DNA of 19,168 nt from Clostridia bacterium (GCA_017455945.1 JAFTLM010000163.1:1-19168); one strand, 5' to 3'; numbered from the stretch's first letter, positions 7,790 through 14,992 are shown. Notes: generated by a model not told the origin, from the letters alone. A program made the numbers and translations.

Positions 7790-8479
7790 TTACACCTCCT
7801 CAACGCTTCTCACGCCGTTTGCGGAAGCGACCTCTGCCATAAGTACGGCGTGGGGCATACCGTTCGGAAGCTTTAATGAAATTATGGAATTGGGATAAAC
7901 ACCCTCGGCAGCCTTTGAACGTCTGATTTCAATATCGTATATTTTAACGTCAAGCTTCTTTATTCCGTCAATAACTCCGCCTATGTCGGCACTTGAGGTA
8001 TATTCAACGTATATATTCATATTTCTTGCCGACGCTATCAGCTTGCCTTCTATGTAAGAAAGCAACGTCATAGTCAAAAGCACCAGCAAAAAGCCTACCA
8101 AAGCACCGAAATAGAAGCCCGCGCCTATTGCAAGGCCCATACAGGCGGATGCCCACAGTCCTGCTGCGGTGGTAAGCCCCTTTATCTGCTGACGGCCTGT
8201 AACAATTATAGTTCCCGCACCGAGAAATCCTATTCCGCTTACTACTTGAGCACCGAGACGGGAAAGGTCTGTAGTATATCCGCGGTAAAACATATGCTGG
8301 CTGATAAGCATAGTCAAAGCCGCACCGAGGCAGACTATCATGTAGGTTCTGAACCCGGCGGGACGACGCTTGCGGCCTCGGTCAAAGCCTATAATTCCTC
8401 CGCACAGTACCGCCAAAAACAATCTGAATAAAATCGAGACGGTATTATAACCGTTTATCATATTCAAAAAATTTCCCAT
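7790..8479 (-). CDS. MgtC/SapB family membrane protein, first copy
   Basis: A 229-residue paralogue of the next gene with the same layout. Motifs are FLAVLCGGIIGFDRGRKRRP (21-40), AGFRTYMIVCLGAALT, RLGAQVVSGIGFLGAGTIIV and KGLTTAAGLWASACMGLAIG, followed by a soluble C-terminal domain that in both copies ends in VR(S/M)VEE. I start it at the ATG at 8479 because AAGGAG lies 5 nt upstream; an earlier in-frame ATG (8494) would overlap that site. The two copies differ substantially, so the duplication is old or the pair was assembled from two lineages. A terminator-like hairpin lies 26 nt upstream with no room for a separate promoter, so expression depends on read-through or on a promoter inside the 95-aa gene. 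Confidence 0.93.
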   Translation of the reverse strand: MGNFLNMINGYNTVSILFRLFLAVLCGGIIGFDRGRKRRPAGFRTYMIVCLGAALTMLISQHMFYRGYTTDLSRLGAQVVSGIGFLGAGTIIVTGRQQIKGLTTAAGLWASACMGLAIGAGFYFGALVGFLLVLLTMTLLSYIEGKLIASARNMNIYVEYTSSADIGGVIDGIKKLDVKIYDIEIRRSKAAEGVYPNSIISLKLPNGMPHAVLMAEVASANGVRSVEEV

Positions 8480-8497
8480 AAAAGCTCCTTTCAAAAA

Positions 8498-8527
8498 GCA
8501 AAACAGAGCTGTTATTTCAACAGCTCC
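8498..8527 (-). terminator. Terminator-like hairpin between the 95-aa gene and mgtC pair
   Basis: On the minus strand an 8-bp perfect stem (GAGCTGTT with AACAGCTC, arms 8519-8526 and 8506-8513, 5-nt loop) is followed by TGTTTTGCTTTTTG. It sits 9 nt past the 95-aa gene stop and just before the mgtC ribosome binding site, so it may act as a partial terminator or attenuator. Confidence 0.7.
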
Positions 8528-8535
8528 GTCGGGTT

Positions 8536-8823
8536 TTAAGCCAATGCTCTCTCAAGCCACACAAGACCGATTGAAAATGCATCGTAAAGACCGTTTTCGT
8601 CTCCCTGTTTGATGATTTTCGTAGGGTCCTTGGAGTCAATAACCTGAATAAGAATTTTATCGGGGATGCTGTTTCCCTTTACCTCCTTGTAGGACATAAT
8701 CTCAAGTATCAAAATACACTTTTCGTTCATATCCCCGTAGCAGATGGTGTCACCCTCTCTTACAAGCGGTTTTCCCTTATATTCAAGATACTTTCCGCTT
8801 ACAACTTTACGCGTATCCGCCAT
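8536..8823 (-). CDS. Small conserved-looking protein of unknown function (95 aa)
   Basis: A 95-residue soluble protein without signal peptide or membrane segment. It begins MADTRKVVSGKYLEYKGKPL and ends with an FSIGLVWLERALA tail; the middle has alternating beta-like segments (ICYGD, CILILEIMSY, KILIQVIDS). The composition suggests a small beta barrel or sheet, but I see no named motif or catalytic residue. The gene looks real: it has a near-perfect promoter, a GGGAG ribosome binding site 8 nt before the ATG, and a hairpin after its stop. I have an impression, not verified, that similar short proteins occur in other Clostridia. Its position ahead of two MgtC genes may hint at shared expression, but no function is assigned. 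Confidence 0.8.
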   Translation of the reverse strand: MADTRKVVSGKYLEYKGKPLVREGDTICYGDMNEKCILILEIMSYKEVKGNSIPDKILIQVIDSKDPTKIIKQGDENGLYDAFSIGLVWLERALA

Positions 8824-8876
8824 TCGTTACACTCCCTTTCTATATATATTAACATATTTTACGTTTAGATTAAAAC

Positions 8877-8905
8877 ATTATATCATACTTTTGCACAAAA
8901 GTCAA
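8877..8905 (-). promoter_or_regulatory. Sigma-A promoter with internal palindrome, 95-aa gene
   Basis: On the minus strand TTGACT (8905-8900), a 17-bp spacer and a perfect TATAAT (8882-8877). The spacer is largely filled by a palindrome, ACTTTTG and CAAAAGT with 2 nt between (8887-8902), which also overlaps the edge of the -35 box. This is a plausible repressor site. Confidence 0.78.
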
Positions 8906-8918
8906 TAGGTACAGCCAA

Positions 8919-10082
8919 CTATTCTATATAGATTTTCTTTTTGGCAAGATATCCCGCACTTTGAGCCTTTGGCATTGCCAAGGTGTATAGGGCATCGGCA
9001 CGAGACGAAAGCTCACTCTGACGGCAGTTTGGAGCGTCGGCAGTTTTTGTGACTATTTTAAATTTTTCATCTTTCCTCAAGGACGCCAATATTTCTCTGC
9101 CGACTTTATTTGCCGCAAGCACTGAGGTGTATTCGGGTTCAGCATCCAAATCCGCTTTGGTTACTCCAAACATTCCAAACAGTATTGCTCTGCGGATTTT
9201 GGACTTGGTGTACTTTTTGGTGGATGCATACAATTCCATATCCTCAAGATTGTCGGTAGAAAGTGCCGCCTCCTTTATTCTGAATTCAAGCCCGTTTCCG
9301 AGCTCGGCTATATCGGAAAGATTTTCCGGGTTCACCATACGCCAAAAGCTCAATATTGCTGTTTCGATTTTATTGATATCCACAGGTGCAATGCGGTTAA
9401 CAACCGCATTTTTCAAAATATTTAGCGAGCTTATCGGCATATAATTTTCCAAAGGTTCGGTATTGTTGGAAAACAAAAAGTTTCTTATTGCGGTTGCGGA
9501 AGCATAATCGGAAGTTATTTCTTCATCAAGGTATCTGTCGCCCACTCTCTTCACGGTACAAAGCTCAACGTCAAGTTTTCTTCGCTTTACTTCCTTTGCG
9601 TATTCTATGCCGAGAATATCGTTTGAAAGCAGTTCAACGTCCTTGCCCAGCACCCTGCCAAGCGACTCAAAATAGCTCTTTGCGCTTCCTTCGCTATGCG
9701 TGATTTGTTCTCTGATTTTGAAAAACATCTCACTTGACGCCGCGTTTGCCGCTTCTTTTATAAGCCCGATGTCACCGCATTCGGAGCCGAAATATATCCT
9801 TTTAGCACCTATCTGTTCAAGCACCGCCACGCCGCCTTTTGCAAAGAATTCGGCGCTTGACATACAGAAGGGGAAGGGAAGCTCCAGAACAAGATCAATA
9901 CCGCACTTTACTGCCATCTCCGCCCTGGTGTATTTATCTGATATGGCAAGCTCGCCGCGCTGTGTGTAGCTTCCGCTCATAACTCCCACCACTGCACAGC
10001 CGTCATTTTTTGCTTTTCTTACAAGGTATTCGTGTCCGTTGTGAAATGGGTTATATTCACATATTATGCCCGCAATTTTCAT
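8919..10082 (-). CDS. tmcAL: tRNA(Met) cytidine acetate ligase (TmcAL/YlbM)
   Basis: A 387-residue nucleotidyltransferase-fold enzyme, near the family's usual length. TmcAL makes N4-acetylcytidine at the wobble position of elongator tRNA-Met, using acetate and ATP through an acetyl-adenylate. Motifs: the N-terminal IICEYNPFHNGHEYLV with the HxGH-like HNGH at 14-17, MSGSYTQRGELAISDKYTRA, and LELPFPFCMSSAEFFAKGGV. I chose the ATG at 10082 because the core motif starts there; a TTG seven codons upstream would run through the AAAGGA ribosome binding site. No terminator is visible after its stop, and the next promoter (8905) begins within 15 nt. It is divergent from ackA, whose product makes acetate. 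No clear promoter was found for it. Confidence 0.92.
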   Translation of the reverse strand: MKIAGIICEYNPFHNGHEYLVRKAKNDGCAVVGVMSGSYTQRGELAISDKYTRAEMAVKCGIDLVLELPFPFCMSSAEFFAKGGVAVLEQIGAKRIYFGSECGDIGLIKEAANAASSEMFFKIREQITHSEGSAKSYFESLGRVLGKDVELLSNDILGIEYAKEVKRRKLDVELCTVKRVGDRYLDEEITSDYASATAIRNFLFSNNTEPLENYMPISSLNILKNAVVNRIAPVDINKIETAILSFWRMVNPENLSDIAELGNGLEFRIKEAALSTDNLEDMELYASTKKYTKSKIRRAILFGMFGVTKADLDAEPEYTSVLAANKVGREILASLRKDEKFKIVTKTADAPNCRQSELSSRADALYTLAMPKAQSAGYLAKKKIYIE

Positions 10083-10139
10083 TTTGGCTCTTTTTCCTTT
10101 CAAAATTCGTGCTTTTTTCCAAAAATTTTACAAAGTCTA

Positions 10140-10168
10140 TTGAAATATTTTCTAATTTGTTGTATAAT
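10140..10168 (+). promoter_or_regulatory. Sigma-A promoter of ackA
   Basis: TTGAAA (10140-10145), a 17-bp spacer and a perfect TATAAT (10163-10168) lie 41 nt before the ackA ATG. It occupies the 127-nt gap shared with the divergent tmcAL. Confidence 0.85.
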
Positions 10169-10209
10169 GAAATGTAAAAAATAATTTATTTATATTGGAG
10201 GAATACATA

Positions 10210-11418
10210 ATGAATGTACTCGTAGTTAATGCGGGAAGCTCTTCCCTCAAATATCAGCTTTTCGACACCGCTAACGGTTCTGTTGTAGCAAAGGGTCTTT
10301 GCGAAAGAATCGGTATCGACGGAGCTATCACACACAAGCAGCTTGCAAGCGGCAAGGAATATTCTGCTCAGCTTCCAATGCCCAACCACACAGCGGCAAT
10401 GACATACGTTGTTGAGGCTCTCACAAACGCTGACCACGGTTGCGTTAAGTCTATGGACGAAATTGAAGCAGTAGGTCACAGAATCGTTCACGGAGGCGCT
10501 TACTTCTCCGAGTCGATGCTTCTTAACAAGGACGTTCTCGCAAAGCTTGAGCTTTGCCGCGACCTTGCGCCCCTTCACACAGGCGCGCACATTCAGGGTA
10601 TCGAGGGTTGCCTTGCGGTAATGCCCAATACTCCCCAGGTGCTTGTATTTGACACAGCGTTCCATCAGACAATGCCCAAGGAGGCGTATACATACGCTAT
10701 TCCCACAGAGCTTTACGAGAAGTACGCTATCCGCCGTTACGGCTTCCACGGAACATCTCACAGCTACGTTTCCGCTGAGATGACAAAGATTCTCGGCAAG
10801 GTTGAGGGAACAAAGATAGTTACCTGCCACCTTGGAAACGGTTCTTCCATTTCCGCGGTTAAGGACGGCAAGGTTCTTGACACAAGTATGGGCTTCACAC
10901 CTCTTGCAGGGGTTGAGATGGGTACACGTTGCGGTGACATTGACCCCGCTATCGTTCCTTTCCTCATGGATAAGCTCAACATGAATACAACACAGATAAA
11001 CGACTACCTCAACAAGAAGTGTGGATTCCTCGGTGTTTCGGGCGTTTCTTCCGACTGCCGCGACCTTGAGGCAGCTATTGCAGCAGGCAACGAGAACGCA
11101 AAGCTTGCTATGGACCTTCTTGGCTACCAGATCAAGAAGTATATCGGTTCTTACGCGGCTGCTATGGGCGGTCTTGACGCTATCGTATTCACAGCAGGTA
11201 TCGGCGAGAACACAGCTTCTATCAGAAAGAGAGCTCTTGACGGTCTTGAATTCCTCGGTGTTGAGTACGACGCTGACGTTAACGAAAAAACATTCGGACG
11301 CAACGGCGTGACCGAGCTTTCCACAAAGAACTCCAAGGTTAAGGTGTACATGATACCCACCAACGAGGAGCTTGTTATCGCAAGCGACACAGAAGCAATC
11401 GTAAAAGCTTCCAAATAA
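10210..11418 (+). CDS. ackA: Acetate kinase (AckA)
   Basis: A 402-residue acetate kinase of standard length, cytoplasmic, converting acetyl phosphate and ADP to acetate and ATP; in fermenting anaerobes it is a main ATP-yielding step. Signatures: the N-terminal phosphate loop MNVLVVNAGSSSLKYQLFD with Asn7, FDTAFHQTMP, YGFHGTSHSYVS, CHLGNGSSISAVKDG, and DTSMGFTPLAGVEMGTRCGD. The C-terminal ASKHA domain contains FTAGIGENTASIRKRA. The ATG at 10210 is set by GGAGG 8 nt upstream; an in-frame TTG at 10195 overlaps that site. Codon choice favours C-ending codons such as AAC, GAC and TTC, as expected for a highly expressed gene. No pta is adjacent in the window. Confidence 0.98.
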   Translation: MNVLVVNAGSSSLKYQLFDTANGSVVAKGLCERIGIDGAITHKQLASGKEYSAQLPMPNHTAAMTYVVEALTNADHGCVKSMDEIEAVGHRIVHGGAYFSESMLLNKDVLAKLELCRDLAPLHTGAHIQGIEGCLAVMPNTPQVLVFDTAFHQTMPKEAYTYAIPTELYEKYAIRRYGFHGTSHSYVSAEMTKILGKVEGTKIVTCHLGNGSSISAVKDGKVLDTSMGFTPLAGVEMGTRCGDIDPAIVPFLMDKLNMNTTQINDYLNKKCGFLGVSGVSSDCRDLEAAIAAGNENAKLAMDLLGYQIKKYIGSYAAAMGGLDAIVFTAGIGENTASIRKRALDGLEFLGVEYDADVNEKTFGRNGVTELSTKNSKVKVYMIPTNEELVIASDTEAIVKASK

Positions 11419-11426
11419 TTGCATAT

Positions 11427-11458
11427 AAAGGCAGGCTTCGGTCTGCCTTTTATTTTAT
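11427..11458. terminator. Terminator with TTCG tetraloop after ackA
   Basis: A 10-bp stem with one G-T pair (11427-11436 with 11441-11450) is closed by the stable cTTCGg loop and followed by TTATTTTAT. It also overlaps the stop codon of the convergent LysR gene by one base. Confidence 0.9.
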
Positions 11459-12307
11459 CTCGGCTTCAAACTCCGCAACGAGCATTTTCAGAAAAACTGA
11501 CACGCATTTTGGTGTATACTTTTTTGTGTTTTTCCAAACGTAAGTATCTCTGGTGTAGTTTCCGATTTTTTTAATAACCACGTTATCTGAAAACTGTCCT
11601 TTCCACGACAGCATAGGTACAAAAGAAATTCCAAGCCCCATTTCCACACATTTTCTGACGTAAAAAGGGTCGTCTCCCTGAATTACCACGCGAGGCTCAA
11701 ATCCAAAATCGGCACATATCTTTTTGGTTAACTCATGTATGTTGCTCTTATCTCCCATTGCCACAAAGCTCTCGTTTTTCAGTTCGGCGATATCTATTTT
11801 TTCAGCCTTTGCCAACCTGCTTTCTTTTGGAACGGCGAGGCGTAACTCCTCGGTTGCCAGTTTTTCACCGATAAGATGAGGATAATTAAGCCGCTTTCCG
11901 GTAATTATCAAATCAAATTCGGGATTGCTTGCGTCGGCACTGTATTCTGCATTTATATCCACATCGGGATAAAGTCTGCTGAATTTTTCTACAGTCTGTA
12001 TAACGATACGGCGGTTTGCGTTTACGCAAATTTTTATCTTTCCGCGTTTGCCGTCATCGCAAAGTATGTCCTTGGCTTCATCTATCAGGCAAAGAGCGTT
12101 GTTTATCTTCTCATAAAAGCTCTTGCCGTAAGCGTTAAGCTTTATTTTGTTTGCGTTTCGGTCAAACAAAGATACGCCAAGCTCGTTTTCAAGCCTTTTT
12201 ACGCTCTGAGATATATTTGACGGAGGAACCATAAATTTTTTCGCCGTTTCGGAAAAGTTTTCGGTAACAGCCGCATCGCAAAAATATTTCAACTGCAAGA
12301 ACTCCAT
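11450..12307 (-). CDS. LysR-family transcriptional regulator
   Basis: A 285-residue LysR-type regulator, normal length. The N-terminal winged helix-turn-helix covers residues 1 to about 60 (FLQLKYFCDAAVTENFSETA, then PSNISQSVKRLENELGVSLF and the wing DRNANKIKLNAYG). The rest is the periplasmic-binding-protein-like effector domain, with the typical GLGISFVPML stretch late in the protein. The ATG at 12307 has a GGGGTGAT-type ribosome binding site. It is divergent from the DUF4886 lipoprotein operon, with the two promoters back to back, the classical LysR arrangement in which the regulator controls the divergent genes. The effector is unknown; a carbohydrate-related ligand would fit the context but is inference. 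Confidence 0.93.
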   Translation of the reverse strand: MEFLQLKYFCDAAVTENFSETAKKFMVPPSNISQSVKRLENELGVSLFDRNANKIKLNAYGKSFYEKINNALCLIDEAKDILCDDGKRGKIKICVNANRRIVIQTVEKFSRLYPDVDINAEYSADASNPEFDLIITGKRLNYPHLIGEKLATEELRLAVPKESRLAKAEKIDIAELKNESFVAMGDKSNIHELTKKICADFGFEPRVVIQGDDPFYVRKCVEMGLGISFVPMLSWKGQFSDNVVIKKIGNYTRDTYVWKNTKKYTPKCVSVFLKMLVAEFEAEIK

Positions 12308-12326
12308 TTCATCACCCCTTTTTCAT

Positions 12327-12355
12327 AGTATACCACATCTTAGCATAACTTTCAA
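12327..12355 (-). promoter_or_regulatory. Sigma-A promoter of the LysR gene
   Basis: On the minus strand TTGAAA (12355-12350), a 17-bp spacer and TATACT (12332-12327). It lies 27 bp from the -35 box of the divergent operon promoter. Confidence 0.75.
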
Positions 12356-12356
12356 G

Positions 12357-12370
12357 ATATGGTGCTATAT
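12357..12370. promoter_or_regulatory. Candidate regulator site between divergent promoters
   Basis: ATATGGTGCTATAT, with weak dyad symmetry, lies between the back-to-back -35 boxes of the LysR gene and the lipoprotein operon. LysR proteins often bind AT-flanked dyads of this kind near their own promoter. The match to the usual T-N11-A form is imperfect (the T and A are 10 apart). Confidence 0.3.
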
Positions 12371-12382
12371 TTTATTTAATAA

Positions 12383-12411
12383 TTTACAATATGCTGAAAA
12401 AATGGTATCAT
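12383..12411 (+). promoter_or_regulatory. Sigma-A promoter of the lipoprotein operon
   Basis: TTTACA (12383-12388), a 17-bp spacer and TATCAT (12406-12411), with a short leader to the ATG at 12438. It drives the lipoprotein, PQ-loop-like and hydrolase genes. Confidence 0.72.
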
Positions 12412-12437
12412 TAACATAATGAAGAGGAGGATTGAAA

Positions 12438-13880
12438 ATGAAAAAAATTTTTCTTTTATTACTTGCATTCGTTTTCGTTCTTTCATCGTGCGGCGGTGAT
12501 ACAACAACAAACACCCCCGATGAAACAGTACCGGATGAAACTGTCAAATTATGTGAACACGCACAAACCGAAACTGTAACCGAAAAAGCACTGATTTTAA
12601 AAGACGGATTTACAAAGACAGTTTGCACCGAGTGCGGAGAAATTCTTTCGGAAACCGTCCTTCCTGCGTCCAAAAAGCTGAAAATACTTGCTATAGGCAA
12701 CAGCTTCAGCGTTGACGCCACAACGTTCTTGTGGAGTATTCTTGACGACCTGGGAGTTGAAGAGCTTATCGTTGGAAACGCACAGATAGGCGGTTGCTCT
12801 CTTGACAAGCATTGGACTATGGCACAGTCGGGTGAAGCGGCATATTCATATACAAAATACACTTCGTCGGGCAAAACATCGGTTAAATGCGCGCTTATTG
12901 ATGCGGTAACTGACGAGGCATGGGATATCGTAACGCTTCAGCAGGTCAGCCAGAGCAGCGGTATGCCCGACACTTATACACATCTTACCGACATGATTGA
13001 CTTTGTCATAGACAACTGCCCCAACGTTTACGTTGATATAAACTTCCACATGACCTGGGCATACCAACAAGGCTATGAGCGAAAAGCATTTACAGACAAT
13101 TACAATGCCGACCAGATGACTATGTACAACGCTATTGTGAACACGGTTCAAAGCGTTGTTCTTGAGGACAAAACAATAAGCCGCGTTCTTCCTTCGGGTA
13201 CGACGATTCAAAACCTCCGCACATCATATCTCGGAGATACGCTTAACCGCGACGGAACGCATCTGTCAAACGATGTTGGACGCTACGCGGCAGGACTTAC
13301 CTGGGCTTGCGCCATTACGGGAGCATCTCCGTATGACGCAAAATGGATACCGTCCGAATACGCGCAGGTTGCCGAAGATTTTGAGGTTATTAAAGAGGCG
13401 GTAGCAAACGCGGTTGCCACCCCCTTTGCCGTAACCGAATCCAAAATAAAAGAAAAAAAGGTACTCACCCTTGAAGAACGCTTTGTTGAAGCAGGACTTA
13501 ACATAAACGACTACGAGCTTATAGATTGGGAACCTAAGTTGTTTTATCACTGGAATTCCACAAGCAAAACGACAGCGGGAAAGTCAGACAGTATGCCCAA
13601 CTTCATAGCCTCTAAAAAATTCACAAAGGACGAGCTCCCCATTGGTTCGGTAATTGTGGTAGACAGAGGCTACAAATACCGTCCCGAAGGTTGGCAGACG
13701 GCTGACACGAAAAATTCAAATACACGTCCCTCAAACTGCACCGCCTTCTTCACAATAGTTGACGAGGCCTGGTGGGATAACTACACTCTTCGTGCCTTCA
13801 ACGTCTCAAAGGAAACCGGAAGCGAACCCGCAACCGAAGAGGATACAACACACTTCAGAATCTATATTCAAAAAAACTAA
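12438..13880 (+). CDS. DUF4886/SGNH-like surface lipoprotein, putative esterase
   Basis: A 480-residue exported lipoprotein. Residues 1-17 are a lipoprotein signal peptide with lipobox LSSC and Cys18 as the lipidated residue. A Thr/Asp linker follows, then a short Cys/His module (C39xH41 ... C63xxC66) like those in other clostridial surface proteins. From about residue 80 comes a DUF4886-type SGNH hydrolase: GNSFS at 87-91 (putative nucleophile Ser89) and RDGTHLS at 271-277 with the Asp272/His275 pair. The C-terminal 140 residues (LPIGSVIVVDRGYKYRPEGW) also look like the part that accompanies this domain. SGNH enzymes of this sort commonly remove acyl groups from glycans, but the substrate is unknown. 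The start follows GAGGAGG by 7 nt. First gene of a three-gene unit. Confidence 0.88.
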   Translation: MKKIFLLLLAFVFVLSSCGGDTTTNTPDETVPDETVKLCEHAQTETVTEKALILKDGFTKTVCTECGEILSETVLPASKKLKILAIGNSFSVDATTFLWSILDDLGVEELIVGNAQIGGCSLDKHWTMAQSGEAAYSYTKYTSSGKTSVKCALIDAVTDEAWDIVTLQQVSQSSGMPDTYTHLTDMIDFVIDNCPNVYVDINFHMTWAYQQGYERKAFTDNYNADQMTMYNAIVNTVQSVVLEDKTISRVLPSGTTIQNLRTSYLGDTLNRDGTHLSNDVGRYAAGLTWACAITGASPYDAKWIPSEYAQVAEDFEVIKEAVANAVATPFAVTESKIKEKKVLTLEERFVEAGLNINDYELIDWEPKLFYHWNSTSKTTAGKSDSMPNFIASKKFTKDELPIGSVIVVDRGYKYRPEGWQTADTKNSNTRPSNCTAFFTIVDEAWWDNYTLRAFNVSKETGSEPATEEDTTHFRIYIQKN

Positions 13881-13889
13881 GGAGAAAAA

Positions 13890-14198
13890 ATGGCAGAACT
13901 ACTTGAAATAATTATGATTGTAAGCTTTGGCGCATCGTGGCCGCTTAACGTTATCAAATCCTACAAGGCAAGAACAACCAAAGGAAAGAGCATTGCGTTT
14001 TTGTTGCTCATATTCTTCGGTTACATAGCGGGAATTACGTCAAAGTTTGTAAACGCAGACTACATGGCAAATTTCGCAAGCAAATGGTACGTACTTTTCT
14101 TTTACGTACTCAACTTCCTTATGGTTGGTGCGGACATCGTTATGTACATAAGAAATCTTAAGCTTGACAAGGAGAGGGAAAATGAAGCTAATAAGTGA
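13890..14198 (+). CDS. Small PQ-loop/SemiSWEET-like membrane protein
   Basis: A 102-residue membrane protein with three predicted helices (about 3-22, 35-53 and 66-88) and a charged tail. After helix 1 it has SWPLNVIKSYKARTTKGKS (16-34), which resembles the PQ-loop of SemiSWEET sugar transporters (P-x-x-x-x-K ... K-x-x-x-x-G-x-S), with Leu in place of Gln. SemiSWEETs are about 90-100 residues with three helices and work as dimers, so length and topology fit. Its ribosome binding site AAGGAG overlaps the stop of the lipoprotein, and its end overlaps the next gene by 17 nt, so all three genes are tightly coupled. A sugar carrier role is inferred; an accessory membrane protein is the alternative. 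Confidence 0.72.
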   Translation: MAELLEIIMIVSFGASWPLNVIKSYKARTTKGKSIAFLLLIFFGYIAGITSKFVNADYMANFASKWYVLFFYVLNFLMVGADIVMYIRNLKLDKERENEANK

Positions 14199-14940
14199 TA
14201 TCGCATACGGAATTGCACACGAAAACCAGAAGCTTGACCTTCGCCTGCCCGACAACGATGAATTTTATGCTGTAGTGTTCATTCACGGCGGCGGACTTGA
14301 AAAAGGTGATAAGGCGAATGACAAACTTCACTTCGGTCATCTTGTTTCCAAGGGATACGCAGTTGTCGCCCCCAACTACAGAATGTACCCAGATGCCAAA
14401 TATCCCGAGTACGTAGAAGATGCGGCGGCGGCTGTGGCTTGGGCGTTTGAGCATCTTAACGAATACGGCAAATGCAAAGGCATTTTTGTGGGCGGAAGCT
14501 CGGCAGGCGGTTATCTTTCCATGATGCTCTGTTTTGACAAGCGCTGGCTTGCGCCCTACGGTATAAAGCCCACCGACGTTAAAGGCTGGCTTCACGTTGC
14601 GGGACAGCCCACCTGTCATTTCAACTATCTGAAATACGACAGAGGCATTGACAGCAGACGAGTAATAGTTGACGAGACCGCACCGCTTTATCACATCGGC
14701 GAGGACGAGGAATATTCTCCCATGCTCTTTACGGTTTCTGACAACGACATGAAGAACCGCTACGAGCAAACAATACTTGTGCTTTCCACAATGAAGCATT
14801 TCGGTCACGAGGATAAAACCGAGCTTAAGGTATTCCAAGGCACGCATTGCCAATATCACGGTCAATCAAATGAAAACGGTGAAAACCTGCTTGGCGTTGC
14901 CGAATGTGAATTTATGGAGAAAGTGATAAAAAGCAAATAG
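14182..14940 (+). CDS. Alpha/beta hydrolase, probable carbohydrate or carboxyl esterase
   Basis: A 252-residue cytoplasmic alpha/beta hydrolase without signal peptide. The oxyanion motif HGGG is at 35-38, the nucleophile elbow GSSAG at 105-109 (Ser107), a likely acid is Asp187 or Asp189 in TVSDNDM, and the likely catalytic His is 222 in GTHCQYH. These place it with the HGGG esterases (carboxylesterase, feruloyl or acetyl esterase type). I use the ATG at 14182, preceded by GGAGAGGGAA. An earlier in-frame start would lengthen the overlap with the PQ-loop gene and lacks such a site. The 17-nt overlap implies translational coupling. With the surface SGNH esterase and the GH43-like gene it suggests breakdown of acylated oligosaccharides; substrate not known. 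Confidence 0.87.
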   Translation: MKLISDIAYGIAHENQKLDLRLPDNDEFYAVVFIHGGGLEKGDKANDKLHFGHLVSKGYAVVAPNYRMYPDAKYPEYVEDAAAAVAWAFEHLNEYGKCKGIFVGGSSAGGYLSMMLCFDKRWLAPYGIKPTDVKGWLHVAGQPTCHFNYLKYDRGIDSRRVIVDETAPLYHIGEDEEYSPMLFTVSDNDMKNRYEQTILVLSTMKHFGHEDKTELKVFQGTHCQYHGQSNENGENLLGVAECEFMEKVIKSK

Positions 14941-14949
14941 TATTGCCAC

Positions 14950-14978
14950 TTGACTTTTTGCTTGTTTTGATATATACT
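14950..14978 (+). promoter_or_regulatory. Sigma-A promoter of the GH43-like gene
   Basis: TTGACT (14950-14955), a 17-bp spacer and TATACT (14973-14978), about 31 nt before the ATG at 15009. It gives the glycosidase its own transcription start behind the hydrolase. Confidence 0.78.
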
Positions 14979-14992
14979 GTATTCACAGTATA
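14973..14992. promoter_or_regulatory. 20-bp palindromic operator over the GH43 promoter -10
   Basis: A perfect 8-bp inverted repeat, TATACTGT and ACAGTATA, with the 4-nt spacer ATTC. It covers the whole -10 box and the predicted transcription start, a classical position for a repressor. It could also form a weak hairpin, but there is no T-run to make it a terminator. Confidence 0.65.

Noticed and set aside
10186..11424. 412-codon open frame antisense to all of ackA
   Set aside because: It mirrors ackA end to end, has a Cys- and Val-rich low-quality composition and no ribosome binding site. Highly biased codon use in ackA explains the lack of stops.
14973..14992. The GH43 palindrome as a terminator of the hydrolase gene
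   Set aside because: The stem is only 8 AT-rich pairs and lacks a T-run, and it coincides exactly with the -10 box, so an operator is the better reading.
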